Made by a program: the position numbers and the translations under genes
Notes under the pieces: generated by a model
Databases searched by the model: none
Told to the model about the DNA's origin: nothing
Seen by the model: the letters and a program-made list of their open reading frames with translations, nothing else
Part shown: positions 44,794 through 53,747 of the stretch, in pieces
How positions within the stretch are numbered: the first letter of the stretch is position 1
Layout: each line of letters opens with the position of its first letter
Virus record (IMG/VR): IMGVR_UViG_3300032213_001813
Location: 124,001 to 188,000 of that record
Strand: one strand, 5' to 3'
Length of the DNA stretch: 64,000 nt
From: a virus

Positions 44794-45542
44794 TTAAGTT
44801 AAAATCCATATTATCCGAAGACCTCCGTAATTGGTTTGGTAAAGGTAAGGAGGGTTCAACTACCGGTGGTGGTTGGGATAGATACGATTCTACTGGAAAG
44901 AAAGTTGGTAAGTGTGGTGATTCAAAAGAAGGAGACCCTTATGCAGCTTGTTTATCAAAAGAGAAAGCAGCAAAGTTAGGTAAGGATGGAATCGCATCAT
45001 TTGTAAAAAGAAAAAGAGCTGCACAATCCAAAGCAGGTGATTCTGAAAAAGGTGGTGAACAAAAGAAAGGACAGAAACCTACATTCGTAAAGACGGGAGC
45101 TAGTGAAGGATTGGATGAGAAGTGGTCTCAAAAATATAAAAAATCAATTAATTGTAGTAACCCAAAAGGATTCTCTCAAAAAGCACATTGCCAGGGTAGA
45201 AAGAAAAACGAATTGGTTGAAGAAGCAATGCAATTATTTTTAGAAAAAAATTGTCCTACGGATTCAGCAAAATGGTCAGCATCAAAAGCAGCAGCTAAAA
45301 AGAAGTTTGATGTATATCCATCTGCTTATGCCAATGGTTGGGCTGCAAAAAACTACAAATCAAAAGGTGGTGGTTGGAAAGTGTGTAAAGAAAGTGTTAT
45401 GAAAGAAGAAGAGGTTGAGATGAATCCTAAGATATTGGATATATCGCCAGAGCAAGATGAGAGACAAAAAGAATTAGATATGTACGATGAACCTAATTAT
45501 GATGGTACATATTATTATACCGGAATGCAAGGTAAAAGTTAA
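44790..45542 (+). CDS. DUF5872-like phage protein
   Basis: 250 residues. Two Cys-containing modules: residues about 9-75 (WFGKGKEGSTTGGGWDRYDS, KVGKCGDSK, AACLSKEKAAKL) and about 155-200 (CPTDSAKWSASKAAAKKKFD, YANGWAAKNYKSKGGGWKVC). Both resemble the DUF5872 repeats found in marine T4-like phages. Very Lys/Gly-rich and basic with an acidic tail; possibly DNA-bound or packaged. Function unknown. Confidence 0.75.
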   Translation: MIKLKSILSEDLRNWFGKGKEGSTTGGGWDRYDSTGKKVGKCGDSKEGDPYAACLSKEKAAKLGKDGIASFVKRKRAAQSKAGDSEKGGEQKKGQKPTFVKTGASEGLDEKWSQKYKKSINCSNPKGFSQKAHCQGRKKNELVEEAMQLFLEKNCPTDSAKWSASKAAAKKKFDVYPSAYANGWAAKNYKSKGGGWKVCKESVMKEEEVEMNPKILDISPEQDERQKELDMYDEPNYDGTYYYTGMQGKS

Positions 45543-45547
45543 AAAGA

Positions 45548-45572
45548 AAGGGAAGTAAATCTTCCCTTTTTT
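45548..45572. terminator. Bidirectional terminator between convergent genes
   Basis: AAGGGAAG/CTTCCCTT stem with a 5-base loop, T-run on one side and A-run on the other, lying between the plus-strand gene ending 45542 and the minus-strand gene ending 45576. Confidence 0.85.
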
Positions 45573-45575
45573 ATT

Positions 45576-45992
45576 TTAATCCATTAACAACTTTTCATCA
45601 TCTTTACTACTCTGATTTGTAAATATATTATTAGTTGTGTTTGGTATTGTATATGTACTACTATTTCCACTCGTATCCGTATAAGTTAAAGTTGAACCTT
45701 TTGGAAATTGTGTTGTAGTAACCGAACCTCCTGTTGTAATAGTTCCAGCGGAACTAATAGTTCCACTCAATGGCATAATATTTGGAGTTCCAGTTGATAT
45801 CCAACCACCACCTAATTGTGGTAATACTGCCGGAGTTCCAAATCCACCATTACCAATAGGAAATCCAATAGGAGTATCCTCTACTTCTTTTAATTTTTCT
45901 CTGATTGAATCAAATTGTCTTTTGGTAATGTTGTATCCATCTACCGCATCTAAAAAACCTTTCAACCATTGTGTATATTCTTGACTAGTCAT
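45576..45992 (-). CDS. Probable structural or secreted low-complexity protein
   Basis: 138 residues. A helical N-terminus (EYTQWLKGFLDAVDGYNITK) is followed by Gly/Thr/Ser-rich beta repeats (TISSAGTITTGGSVTTT), typical of phage virion decoration or fibre-associated proteins. No family recognised. Last gene of the minus-strand block. Confidence 0.68.
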   Translation of the reverse strand: MTSQEYTQWLKGFLDAVDGYNITKRQFDSIREKLKEVEDTPIGFPIGNGGFGTPAVLPQLGGGWISTGTPNIMPLSGTISSAGTITTGGSVTTTQFPKGSTLTYTDTSGNSSTYTIPNTTNNIFTNQSSKDDEKLLMD

Positions 45993-46003
45993 AATATATT
46001 CTT

Positions 46004-46543
46004 TTATAAAAGTGATAGAATCGTATCTATACTTTTTTCGTTTACTTTAATTGGATAATAATCAATATCATATTGTTTTAATATTGTTGTTATATCATCA
46101 TCAATTTCTTTACTTTCTTCCAAACCCTGAAATCTTCCATCGGGCTGAAACATAGAATCATCTCTTTCCAATACAATATTAATAGAGTTGTACTGCTTAT
46201 GCAAATCAACTACAAACTCATCGAATGTAAATCCATAAAATGAAGATGGATAATCATAATGAGTAGAGTATCGATTCTTATAAACCAAACTTAACATAAT
46301 AGGTGAATCCACTACAATGTAATCAACTTGCTCATACAACCTTGCTATGTTCCTATGCTGATTAGCTAATACATACAATTGGTCTTTTACCATTTCGTAA
46401 CTCTTATCCCAAGCCAATAACTTTGGAAACTCATATGGCATTTCTGCATTCATATTAAGTTTCTTCATTTCATAATATAGACCGGCTGCTTGTGTGGATT
46501 TTCCAATACCCGGTCCTCCAAATAAATTAATTATCTTTGTCAT
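46004..46543 (-). CDS. P-loop ATPase (AAA_28/NadR-like)
   Basis: 179 residues. Walker A FGGPGIGKST at 8-17, DYIVVDSPI as Walker B, then a lid region with Arg. Small ATPase/kinases of this pattern are common in T4-like phages. The nearest recognised fold is AAA_28 or NadR-type kinase; substrate unknown. Confidence 0.8.
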   Translation of the reverse strand: MTKIINLFGGPGIGKSTQAAGLYYEMKKLNMNAEMPYEFPKLLAWDKSYEMVKDQLYVLANQHRNIARLYEQVDYIVVDSPIMLSLVYKNRYSTHYDYPSSFYGFTFDEFVVDLHKQYNSINIVLERDDSMFQPDGRFQGLEESKEIDDDITTILKQYDIDYYPIKVNEKSIDTILSLL

Positions 46544-46548
46544 AAATA

Positions 46549-46578
46549 AAAAGGGAGGGAGTTTATTCCCTCCCCTTA
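46549..46578 (-). terminator. Terminator after the TonB receptor gene
   Basis: On the minus strand GGGAGGGA-ATAAAC-TCCCTCCC followed by TTTTT. It separates the receptor gene from the ATPase, so the receptor is largely transcribed alone. Confidence 0.82.
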
Positions 46579-46582
46579 ATTA

Positions 46583-49500
46583 TTAGTTAAATAGGTATCT
46601 TACACCTAATTGAATTTGGTAACGAGAACCAAATCCTACGTTATCTCTGAATGAATCAGTAAACGGAACTTTGTTTCTTCCATCCAAATAAGGGAATGAG
46701 AAGATTGGTGTTTTACCATCAGTATCCAATTTAACAAAGTTAAGAGGAGTGATTGTTGTAGGTAATTGTTGAACACCTAATTTGCTACTAATAAAGTTTG
46801 TGAAGTTATATACATCCGCAGTAAAACGTAATGTATGCTTTATAGCTCCAACTTTAATGTAAACATCTTGCGTTAAATTCAAATCTAATCTATGAACCCA
46901 CGGAAGAACTAATGCTTGTCTTTCTGCCATCATACCTCTACGAGTTGAAAGGTAAGGATTGTTTGAAATGAAAGCATCTAATTGAGACCATAGTTCAGCT
47001 TGTGTTCTAGTATCAGCTACACCACTTACTGCAGATGCGTTAGTTAATTTAATTTGAGATGCATCTTTAGGAACGAAGATTATATCGTTACCATTGAAAC
47101 CATCGTTATTTAAATCACCACCATATGTGTATGAAAGAGATGTTTGTGCGCTGTTAGGAGAAGCCTCATATAACAAACCAATTGAAGTTCTTGTATTCTT
47201 AATAAACTCTTTACCATAATTCACACTTGCAATAATTCTATGTGGTAAGTAGTTGTTTGAAAAACCTGCTTCAAAGTTGTTAGGGTCAGTACCAGTCGGT
47301 CTAGCTCCCCACATTGTAAATGCAGTAGAACCATTGATTGTTGCATCTACTGCCGTTTGACGAGTATAAGAAGCATTTACACCTAAGTTATTAAATTGTC
47401 TTTGGATTTGCAATGTTCCAAATAAAGTATGACCTATGTTTGCATTTGTCATATAGATTGCGTTACCAATATTTGGATTCTCCGCAGTTTGAGCCGCACC
47501 AACCGCATCATAAACCGAACGTTTAACAAAACGAGTTCTACCATCACTTAATGTTGTGTTACCCGATGATGGTAATGCAACGTTTTGGAAAACAGTAGCG
47601 TTGATGTTTTGGATATAAGTTCCCTCCGCAGTTACCGTCCATCCTAATATTTTCTTATCAACTGCTAATGTAGATTTCCAAACTTGTGGGAATTTATAAT
47701 TAGGGTCAGTTACGTTAAGAGAATATGATTTGGATAAACCTGGCGTTGGTGTTGGTCTATACTTATCAATATCCGGTGAGAACACATACCCAGTTCCATT
47801 TGTAATAGAGCCAAATAATGCCATACCACTATTAGATGCCTGATTTGAAATCCATACAAATGGCGGAGGTCCTTGGAATAAACCAGTACCACCTCGTATT
47901 TGTAAAGTTTGGTCATCATTCACATCCCAGTTAAATCCAACTCTTGGTGATATTTGTAGTGAAGCAGATGGTGCTAAACCTGTGTTTAATTTCGTACCAT
48001 TATAGAACTTATCTAAACCTGCAACTACTGGATTGAAAAGGAAGTTATCAGCAAAAGAAACATAATCAGCTCTAATACCATATGTTAAAGTTATATTATC
48101 TTTTATTCTAAACTTATCCTGTGCAAATAAACTCAACTCCGTATTCTTTGGTCCAACCAAAGGAAACCCACCACTCAATGAATATGATAAATCATAGAAC
48201 GCTGCTGGTTTTGTTCCTGCTGCCGAAGCGTAGAAATCTACTAAACTATTGAAACGATATGCACCTGCGAATGAAGGTGAGAAACCATTTGAATAAGTTT
48301 TGAATGAGTTTTGTGTACCAAATGTAAATTCGTGCTTACCTTTATATAAGTTAAAAATGTTATTAACTTGGATTATATCACTATTCAATACGTTACCATA
48401 TGTAAATCTTTCATAACCAAACGTTGTGTAAGGTAAACCATTACCATCTAATATATCCACCTGTGGGAAATTACCAACACTTAAAGGTGCTCTATAATCT
48501 CTCAATTGAGTATATCCAATTTGTAATTTGTTATTTGCTGAATTAGAAAAACGAGTATTCAATTCACCAATTAAGATATCCGCATCATTGTTGATAACAT
48601 AGCCACTACCAAAGAAAGGCATTGCGGTGTTACCCGGTCTTCTACCATTCGATGAGTTTATTGAACCACTATTAGATGCTGGGATATCAGCCGAAGAACG
48701 TAACATTGTATATTTCAATGAGAATGAATTCTTTGCATTAATATTCCAATCCAACTTTGTAGTTAATCTTTGTGATTTAGAACCATACTGATAACCCTGA
48801 TATGAACCCGGATTATAATTGTATTTATCAATTAAGAATTTTTGTAAAGCATCTAAATCGGCTGCTTTAGCTTGTGAGATATTGATACCATTAGGATTGT
48901 TGTTAGCATCAGATGCTGTCCATTGTGTACCCGGCTCCATTCTTTCTTCTTGCTCTCCGTTTAGGAAGAAGAACAACTTATCCTTAACAATCGAACCACC
49001 TGCGGTGAAACCTTTAAGGTCATATGTAAATGGTTGTTGTGGTAAAGTGATATCACCTACCTTATAACCTTGTAAATCTTTATTCTTAAAATATTGGTAA
49101 ACCGAACCAAATGCCTGATTCTTACCACTACGAGTTACAGTGTTCACCGAGCCACCTGCGAAACCACCATACTTAACATCAAAAGGAGAAACGTTTACTT
49201 GAATTTGTTCAATCGCATCTAATGAGATTGGTTGTGCTCCCGTCTGTCCACCTAATGTTCCATCACCCAATCCAAATGAGTTATTGAAGTTCGCACCATC
49301 TAATGTTACGTTATTCAATTGAGAACTCATACCACCAAACGATAAGTTGTTTTGCGATGGTACTAATTTAACTAAATCTTTCCAACTACGATTTACGTTT
49401 GGTACTGATTCGATTAATCTTCTATTGATAATCTCCTGCGAACCATTACGGCTTGAGTTGAAAACTTTGTTTTGACCTGATACAACTATAACTTCATTTA

Positions 49501-49843
49501 ACGTAGTAGATGATTCCACTAAATTAAAATTAGCTTTGTGTGTCTGTCCTAACAATAATGTAATATCATTTTGTGTTTCGGTTTTATAACCTACAAATGA
49601 TACTATCACTACATACGGTCCTCCAATTTTTAAGTTTGGTAGGTTATATCTTCCATCAGCACGAGTGGTTGTACCATACTTCGTACCTGTTGGTTGATGG
49701 GTAGCTTGTACAGTTGCACCTGCAATAGCTTCCTTACCTGCCAAAACATTACCTTGAATTTCTGATGTAGTTTCTTGTGCTTTTGCTACAAATGATGATA
49801 CGAATACCAACAAAAGTAACATTAGATTTTTTAACTTTCTCAT
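46583..49843 (-). CDS. TonB-dependent outer-membrane receptor (Oar-like)
   Basis: 1086 residues, apparently complete. Signal peptide (MLLLLVFVSSFVAKAQ); carboxypeptidase-regulatory-like domain about 27-110 (IQGNVLAGKEAIAGATVQAT, DGRYNLPNLKIGGPYVV, SFVGYKTET); plug about 115-240 (LNNVTLDGANFNNSFGLGDG, QIQVNVSPFDVKYGGFAGGS, VNTVTRSGKN). The rest alternates barrel strands and ends with LGVRYLFN, a normal outer-membrane C-terminus. This is a typical Bacteroidota receptor, very rarely seen in phage genomes. Promoter, terminator and leader match the phage style, arguing for stable integration. It could exclude superinfecting phages, import nutrients, or be a recent host acquisition. Confidence 0.93.
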   Translation of the reverse strand: MRKLKNLMLLLLVFVSSFVAKAQETTSEIQGNVLAGKEAIAGATVQATHQPTGTKYGTTTRADGRYNLPNLKIGGPYVVIVSFVGYKTETQNDITLLLGQTHKANFNLVESSTTLNEVIVVSGQNKVFNSSRNGSQEIINRRLIESVPNVNRSWKDLVKLVPSQNNLSFGGMSSQLNNVTLDGANFNNSFGLGDGTLGGQTGAQPISLDAIEQIQVNVSPFDVKYGGFAGGSVNTVTRSGKNQAFGSVYQYFKNKDLQGYKVGDITLPQQPFTYDLKGFTAGGSIVKDKLFFFLNGEQEERMEPGTQWTASDANNNPNGINISQAKAADLDALQKFLIDKYNYNPGSYQGYQYGSKSQRLTTKLDWNINAKNSFSLKYTMLRSSADIPASNSGSINSSNGRRPGNTAMPFFGSGYVINNDADILIGELNTRFSNSANNKLQIGYTQLRDYRAPLSVGNFPQVDILDGNGLPYTTFGYERFTYGNVLNSDIIQVNNIFNLYKGKHEFTFGTQNSFKTYSNGFSPSFAGAYRFNSLVDFYASAAGTKPAAFYDLSYSLSGGFPLVGPKNTELSLFAQDKFRIKDNITLTYGIRADYVSFADNFLFNPVVAGLDKFYNGTKLNTGLAPSASLQISPRVGFNWDVNDDQTLQIRGGTGLFQGPPPFVWISNQASNSGMALFGSITNGTGYVFSPDIDKYRPTPTPGLSKSYSLNVTDPNYKFPQVWKSTLAVDKKILGWTVTAEGTYIQNINATVFQNVALPSSGNTTLSDGRTRFVKRSVYDAVGAAQTAENPNIGNAIYMTNANIGHTLFGTLQIQRQFNNLGVNASYTRQTAVDATINGSTAFTMWGARPTGTDPNNFEAGFSNNYLPHRIIASVNYGKEFIKNTRTSIGLLYEASPNSAQTSLSYTYGGDLNNDGFNGNDIIFVPKDASQIKLTNASAVSGVADTRTQAELWSQLDAFISNNPYLSTRRGMMAERQALVLPWVHRLDLNLTQDVYIKVGAIKHTLRFTADVYNFTNFISSKLGVQQLPTTITPLNFVKLDTDGKTPIFSFPYLDGRNKVPFTDSFRDNVGFGSRYQIQLGVRYLFN

Positions 49844-49876
49844 ACTTTTTTTGTTTTTGTTTTGTTTGTTTAATTA

Positions 49877-49908
49877 AAATAAAAAAGGTGTAGGGACATC
49901 CCACACCT
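49877..49908 (-). promoter_or_regulatory. Terminator hairpin in the TonB leader (attenuator candidate)
   Basis: On the minus strand AGGTGTGGGA and TCCCTACACCT pair and run into TTTTTT, 34 bases before the receptor ATG and downstream of its promoter. It would stop transcription unless prevented. Confidence 0.75.
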
Positions 49909-49925
49909 GCTTAAAGATAGAATAG

Positions 49926-49994
49926 TTGCCTGTTAGAAGGCTCGTTTAAAAATGTAACTTTTTTTAGATTTATTTGTTTGTCTAACATAGGCAA
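49926..49994 (-). promoter_or_regulatory. Upstream stem in the TonB leader
   Basis: On the minus strand TTGCCTATGTTAG pairs with CTAACAGGCAA (11 bp with a 2-base bulge) just ahead of the attenuator hairpin. The arrangement suggests a sensing domain or stabilising stem. Confidence 0.6.
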
Positions 49995-50039
49995 TGTTTT
50001 CTATCCTTTTATAACTATTTGATAGATATAAAATTTTAA

Positions 50040-50071
50040 CAAAGATACGAAGAAAAAATGAAAAATCCTAA
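50040..50071 (-). promoter_or_regulatory. Class A promoter for the TonB receptor
   Basis: Minus-strand TTAGGATTT (50071-50063) and TATCTTTG (50047-50040). Leaves a leader of about 190 bases before the ATG at 49843. Confidence 0.75.
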
Positions 50072-50119
50072 TTTTTTGTTTAGTATTTTACCAATACGAT
50101 TAGTATGCCCACAATAATT

Positions 50120-50590
50120 TTATCTAAATACTACAGATATTCTTCTATCAGTAACACGCTCTATTGAATGTTCCCAATCAGTTCTATGTTCTCCAGTTAA
50201 TAAAAGTGCTGACCTGTTAGGGAATTCAAAGGATATTCTCTCATCTCCTTTTCTTAAATTAAAATTGATTGGAGTTAGCATGCTAAGTATTAATGTATCA
50301 TCATCACCCAAATCAATGTGGTAATCTATGTAATCGTTTGGTTTATAAATGTTAATTGTATAATCTTTAGGTACGAATTTAAGTATGCCCAATTCAGTAA
50401 GTTTGTCTGATAAATCTAAAAGATATTGCGGTACTTCTAAAGATATTAAATTATTATCATATTTTGAAATACCATAACGTAATATCTTCCTACTATATTT
50501 TCTAGTAAGATTTGGTATATTTTGATTTAATTCATTTTCTTCTTCTACCGATATTACATCTCTATATAAGTAATCATCTAAATTAAACAT
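50120..50590 (-). CDS. AlkB-like 2OG-Fe(II) dioxygenase
   Basis: 156 residues. YTINIYKPNDYIDYHIDLG holds His91 and Asp93, TGEHRTDWEHSIERV holds His141, and RRISVVFR ends the protein with the two Arg residues (150, 156). This matches the AlkB pattern N-x-Y, H-x-D, H-x-I and R-x-S-x-x-x-R. AlkB enzymes oxidatively remove alkyl groups from DNA or RNA; some act on protein. Start overlaps the LRR gene by 8 bases. Confidence 0.82.
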   Translation of the reverse strand: MFNLDDYLYRDVISVEEENELNQNIPNLTRKYSRKILRYGISKYDNNLISLEVPQYLLDLSDKLTELGILKFVPKDYTINIYKPNDYIDYHIDLGDDDTLILSMLTPINFNLRKGDERISFEFPNRSALLLTGEHRTDWEHSIERVTDRRISVVFR

Positions 50591-51428
50591 AATTTATTAC
50601 TGCCCCATCACTATATGCGATTATTTGTTGAATTTCATCATTAACACCGCCACCGCTACCATTGGTTTGCATTACAATAGGGAATGTTGCTATTAATCCG
50701 TTTGGTGTATCTATATTAATCGGTCCATTGAATGCGGCCGCTCCTAAGAAAGTACAAAGAGGTAAATATAATGTTATTGGTAAAGTTGCCGAATTAAAAG
50801 CATATATAAATCCACTTGCTCCAACCGATGTTACATTTGGTAAATAAACATATTGTAATGCAGTGCAATTTTGGAATGCACTATCACCAATTGTAGTTGC
50901 TCCCAATAATTCAACAAGAGTAAGTTTTTGACAAGAATAAAATGTATAATCTCCAACTTCTATAATTGTTCCATTATCTTGAATACTTAAAAGGTCTTCC
51001 CCAAGTCCATGAGGATTTTCTAGAATACCATTGAATGCATTATCTTTCAATACTACATTAGAACCACCACCCAAATATATTGTATAAGTTGTTTCATTTA
51101 CACTAATTGATGTGTATGGATTACCGGTTTGTACTAATCTATCATTCCAATCCGCAAGATTCTCAACACCATTTGTTAAAAATAAATCAACCGTTGCAAA
51201 ATCTGAAAAAGTTATTGTAAGGTCACCACTTGATGCTGGTATAGATGGGTTATCACCACCACCCAATGAAGTTGAATTAACATTTTGATTTTGCATATAT
51301 GTTAATCTACTTTGTAATATTTCGTTTATATATATGTTGTATTGACGAACTTGCTCATTAAGAGGAAGTAATCTTATATCCGGTAAAGTTGCATATTCTT
51401 GCCAACTTAATTCATTTAATATGAGCAT
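50583..51428 (-). CDS. BspA-type leucine-rich-repeat protein
   Basis: 281 residues. Residues about 105-235 contain BspA/LRR_5 repeats (IIEVGDYTFYSCQKLTLVEL, TTIGDSAFQNCTALQYVYLP, VTSVGASGFIYAF). No signal peptide: the N-terminus (LSWQEYATLPDIRLLPLNEQ) is soluble and helical, like a virion-attachment domain. A surface-binding virion or tail-fibre-associated protein is plausible. Next to an AlkB-like gene. Confidence 0.75.
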   Translation of the reverse strand: MLILNELSWQEYATLPDIRLLPLNEQVRQYNIYINEILQSRLTYMQNQNVNSTSLGGGDNPSIPASSGDLTITFSDFATVDLFLTNGVENLADWNDRLVQTGNPYTSISVNETTYTIYLGGGSNVVLKDNAFNGILENPHGLGEDLLSIQDNGTIIEVGDYTFYSCQKLTLVELLGATTIGDSAFQNCTALQYVYLPNVTSVGASGFIYAFNSATLPITLYLPLCTFLGAAAFNGPINIDTPNGLIATFPIVMQTNGSGGGVNDEIQQIIAYSDGAVINYV

Positions 51429-51480
51429 ACATTTAATTGTTTATTTAATAATAAATATTAAAAAAATATTTACTAAAAAA

Positions 51481-51512
51481 TTAGGAAATATGAAAACTTT
51501 TTATTACCTTTA
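51481..51512 (+). promoter_or_regulatory. Class A promoter
   Basis: TTAGGAAAT at 51481-51489 and TACCTTTA at 51505-51512, reading away from the minus-strand block into the gene at 51539. Confidence 0.72.
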
Positions 51513-51538
51513 CTATGTAATAAATGATAAGATAAGAT

Positions 51539-51859
51539 ATGAAAAATTACAATAACCCCATCGTTGAAAAGTTTATTGAAAAAGTGAATGCTGAAATCGA
51601 AGAGTATTATTCAACTCACTTATCAAACCTAACACCCAAACCAATGGAGATGCGTGTTGGTACTAAGTTTATCAAATTAATTAGTAACGGAAGTGTATGG
51701 GGATTTATCTCCCGATACGATGGTGATTACAAAGGAGTTCCAATTAAGAAAGGTGATTTAATGAAATCTGCTTCTCGTAATGCTCCTGCCAAACATAGTA
51801 GAGGTAACATCGTTGATGGAACTGCTAGATATGGTGTGTATGGAGTTCAGTACCTATAA
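51539..51859 (+). CDS. Hypothetical protein
   Basis: 106 residues. Helical N-terminus, then a small beta domain (FIKLISNGSVWGFISRYDGD, then PIKKGDLMKSASRNAPAKHS). Similar proteins occur in T4-like phages without known function. First gene of the helicase operon. Confidence 0.7.
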   Translation: MKNYNNPIVEKFIEKVNAEIEEYYSTHLSNLTPKPMEMRVGTKFIKLISNGSVWGFISRYDGDYKGVPIKKGDLMKSASRNAPAKHSRGNIVDGTARYGVYGVQYL

Positions 51860-51869
51860 AAAATAAAGA

Positions 51870-53246
51870 GTGCAGTTAAGACCTAATCAAATAGAACCTG
51901 TTAAAAAGGGAGTGGAATTCTTTAAGCAAAAGAAAGCCGTTCCCTCAATTATTGTTGCCCCAACGGCATTTGGTAAATCAATTGTTATCGCTCAGATAGC
52001 AAAAGAAGTTGGAGAGAAGTTATTAGTTATCCAACCATCTAAAGAGCTCTTAGAGCAGAACTATAATAAGTTTATAGGATTGGGTGGTGAGGCATCCATC
52101 TATTCGGCTGCAATGGGTGAGAAAGAGATTGGACACGTTACTTATGCAACCATTGGTTCGATTGTAAACATCGCATACAAGTTTAAGGATATGGGTATCA
52201 CCAAAGTAATTATCGATGAGTGTGATAGATTCCCAAGAGACCCTAAAGGAATGATGAGAAGATTTTTAGATGCTGCAAAAACAACTCACATATTAGGATT
52301 AACTGCAACTCCATTAAAGTTACAAACCAATATGGGGGATGATGGAAGACCTTTTTCTAAATTGGTAATGTTGACATCCCGGTCTAAAAAAGGTATATTC
52401 TTTAAGGAGGTACTTCATGTAGCACAAATTAAAGAGATGGTTGATTTACAATTTTGGTCTCCTCTAAAATATGAATCATACGATTTTAATACTGGGGATT
52501 TGGTTTACAATTCGACCAACGCAGAGTTTACCGATGAATCAATTCAAAAAGCTTACAAAAATCAAGATATTGGTGGTAAAATAATGAAGAAGATTTCGGA
52601 TATGCCTGATAGAAAATCTATATTAGTTGCCGTACCCTCAATTGATGATGCTAAATTATTATCAACAAAATTACCATCATGTGAAGCAGTATATAGCGGA
52701 ATGCCTGATAAGGATAGAGATAGGATTATTGATGATTTTAAAAACCTAAGATTACGAATTGTAGTTCAAGTTACTATTCTTTCAGTAGGATTTGACCATC
52801 CACAATTAGATTGTATTATTACAGGTAGACCCACTGCATCTTTAAGTTGGTGGTATCAATTTGTGGGAAGAGTAACTCGTATCCACCCCGAAAAGCCAAA
52901 TGGATTGGTTATAGATTTTGTGGGTAGTGTTCCGAAATTTGGAAAGGTAGAAGATTTATACTTTAAGAAAGAAGGTGTGATGTGGAAACTTTATGGAGAA
53001 GGTCAAAAGTTATTGACTGGTATTCCATTGCACGAAGTTGGATTACATATAGAAGGACAGAAATCTCCACATGAATTAGCAGAAGAAAGTCCTGATGTAA
53101 TTATGACATTTGGTAAATACAAAGATACACCAATTAGAAAGATACCTATATGGTATAGAAAGTGGATGTTGGAGAACATTACTTGGAATCAATTTAATCA
53201 AGCTATCAAAGCTGAATTACTCCGATTAAAAAATATTGGAATTTAA
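51870..53246 (+). CDS. DEAD/DEAH helicase with C-terminal DUF3820-like domain
   Basis: 458 residues, start codon GTG (51870). SF2 motifs in order: Walker A APTAFGKS at 30-37, IDECDRF (motif II), GLTATP (motif III), then the second RecA domain with LVAVPSIDDA, VTILSVGFDHP and YQFVGRVTRIHPEKP (motif VI). Resembles UvsW/Ssl2-type helicases. The C-terminal 55 residues (MTFGKYKDTPIRKIPIWYRK, WMLENI) look like a DUF3820-type module fused to the helicase. Likely acts in DNA replication, recombination or repair. Confidence 0.87.
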   Translation: MQLRPNQIEPVKKGVEFFKQKKAVPSIIVAPTAFGKSIVIAQIAKEVGEKLLVIQPSKELLEQNYNKFIGLGGEASIYSAAMGEKEIGHVTYATIGSIVNIAYKFKDMGITKVIIDECDRFPRDPKGMMRRFLDAAKTTHILGLTATPLKLQTNMGDDGRPFSKLVMLTSRSKKGIFFKEVLHVAQIKEMVDLQFWSPLKYESYDFNTGDLVYNSTNAEFTDESIQKAYKNQDIGGKIMKKISDMPDRKSILVAVPSIDDAKLLSTKLPSCEAVYSGMPDKDRDRIIDDFKNLRLRIVVQVTILSVGFDHPQLDCIITGRPTASLSWWYQFVGRVTRIHPEKPNGLVIDFVGSVPKFGKVEDLYFKKEGVMWKLYGEGQKLLTGIPLHEVGLHIEGQKSPHELAEESPDVIMTFGKYKDTPIRKIPIWYRKWMLENITWNQFNQAIKAELLRLKNIGI

Positions 53247-53266
53247 TCTATTCAATATTTATTGGT

Positions 53267-53512
53267 ATGTTGAATAAATTTAGATACTACATATCAAGAT
53301 ATTGGGTTACTATATCGTTTATAGTATTAGCAATTTATTTTTATCCAACACATACTGAAATAACTCAATGTGGTTCAATGTTATTGGATTCAAATAATAA
53401 TCATAAAACATTATTTGGATTGGGTGAAATGAGTTGGATGTGGTTATTGATGGCAATAGCACATGGTGCTAACTATTGTTATTGCGATATAAAAAAATTA
53501 ATAAAAAAATAA
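53267..53512 (+). CDS. Membrane protein, two spans
   Basis: 81 residues, hydrophobic segments at about 11-28 and 54-70; both ends are charged. Function unknown. Two bases before the next gene. Confidence 0.67.
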   Translation: MLNKFRYYISRYWVTISFIVLAIYFYPTHTEITQCGSMLLDSNNNHKTLFGLGEMSWMWLLMAIAHGANYCYCDIKKLIKK

Positions 53513-53513
53513 A

Positions 53514-53747
53514 ATGTCATATTTCGTACACAAACAACTAATACCCATTGATTCAAATATGGGTGACCCGAATTGGGCAAAAAGACAGATTTGGGTTTTA
53601 CGCCTAAATCCAAATGATACCATTGATGAGTTCGATACAATCGATGAAGCACAAGTCAAAGTTGGATTATTAATGAATGAAGACCCTTCCGGTCGAATTT
53701 ACAAAGTTGTAGAAAAATTGGAAGATGGTACATTCTCTGATATTTAA
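53514..53747 (+). CDS. Hypothetical protein
   Basis: 77 residues, beta-rich (KRQIWVLRLNPNDTIDEFDT; GRIYKVVEKLEDGTFSDI). Typical small phage protein, function unknown. Confidence 0.68.
   Translation: MSYFVHKQLIPIDSNMGDPNWAKRQIWVLRLNPNDTIDEFDTIDEAQVKVGLLMNEDPSGRIYKVVEKLEDGTFSDI

Noticed and set aside
46583-51428. Minus-strand block as host contamination or a prophage edge
   Set aside because: Promoter and terminator styles match the rest of the window, the neighbours are phage-like, and bidirectional or outward signals at both ends join smoothly. Contiguity still deserves a read-level check.
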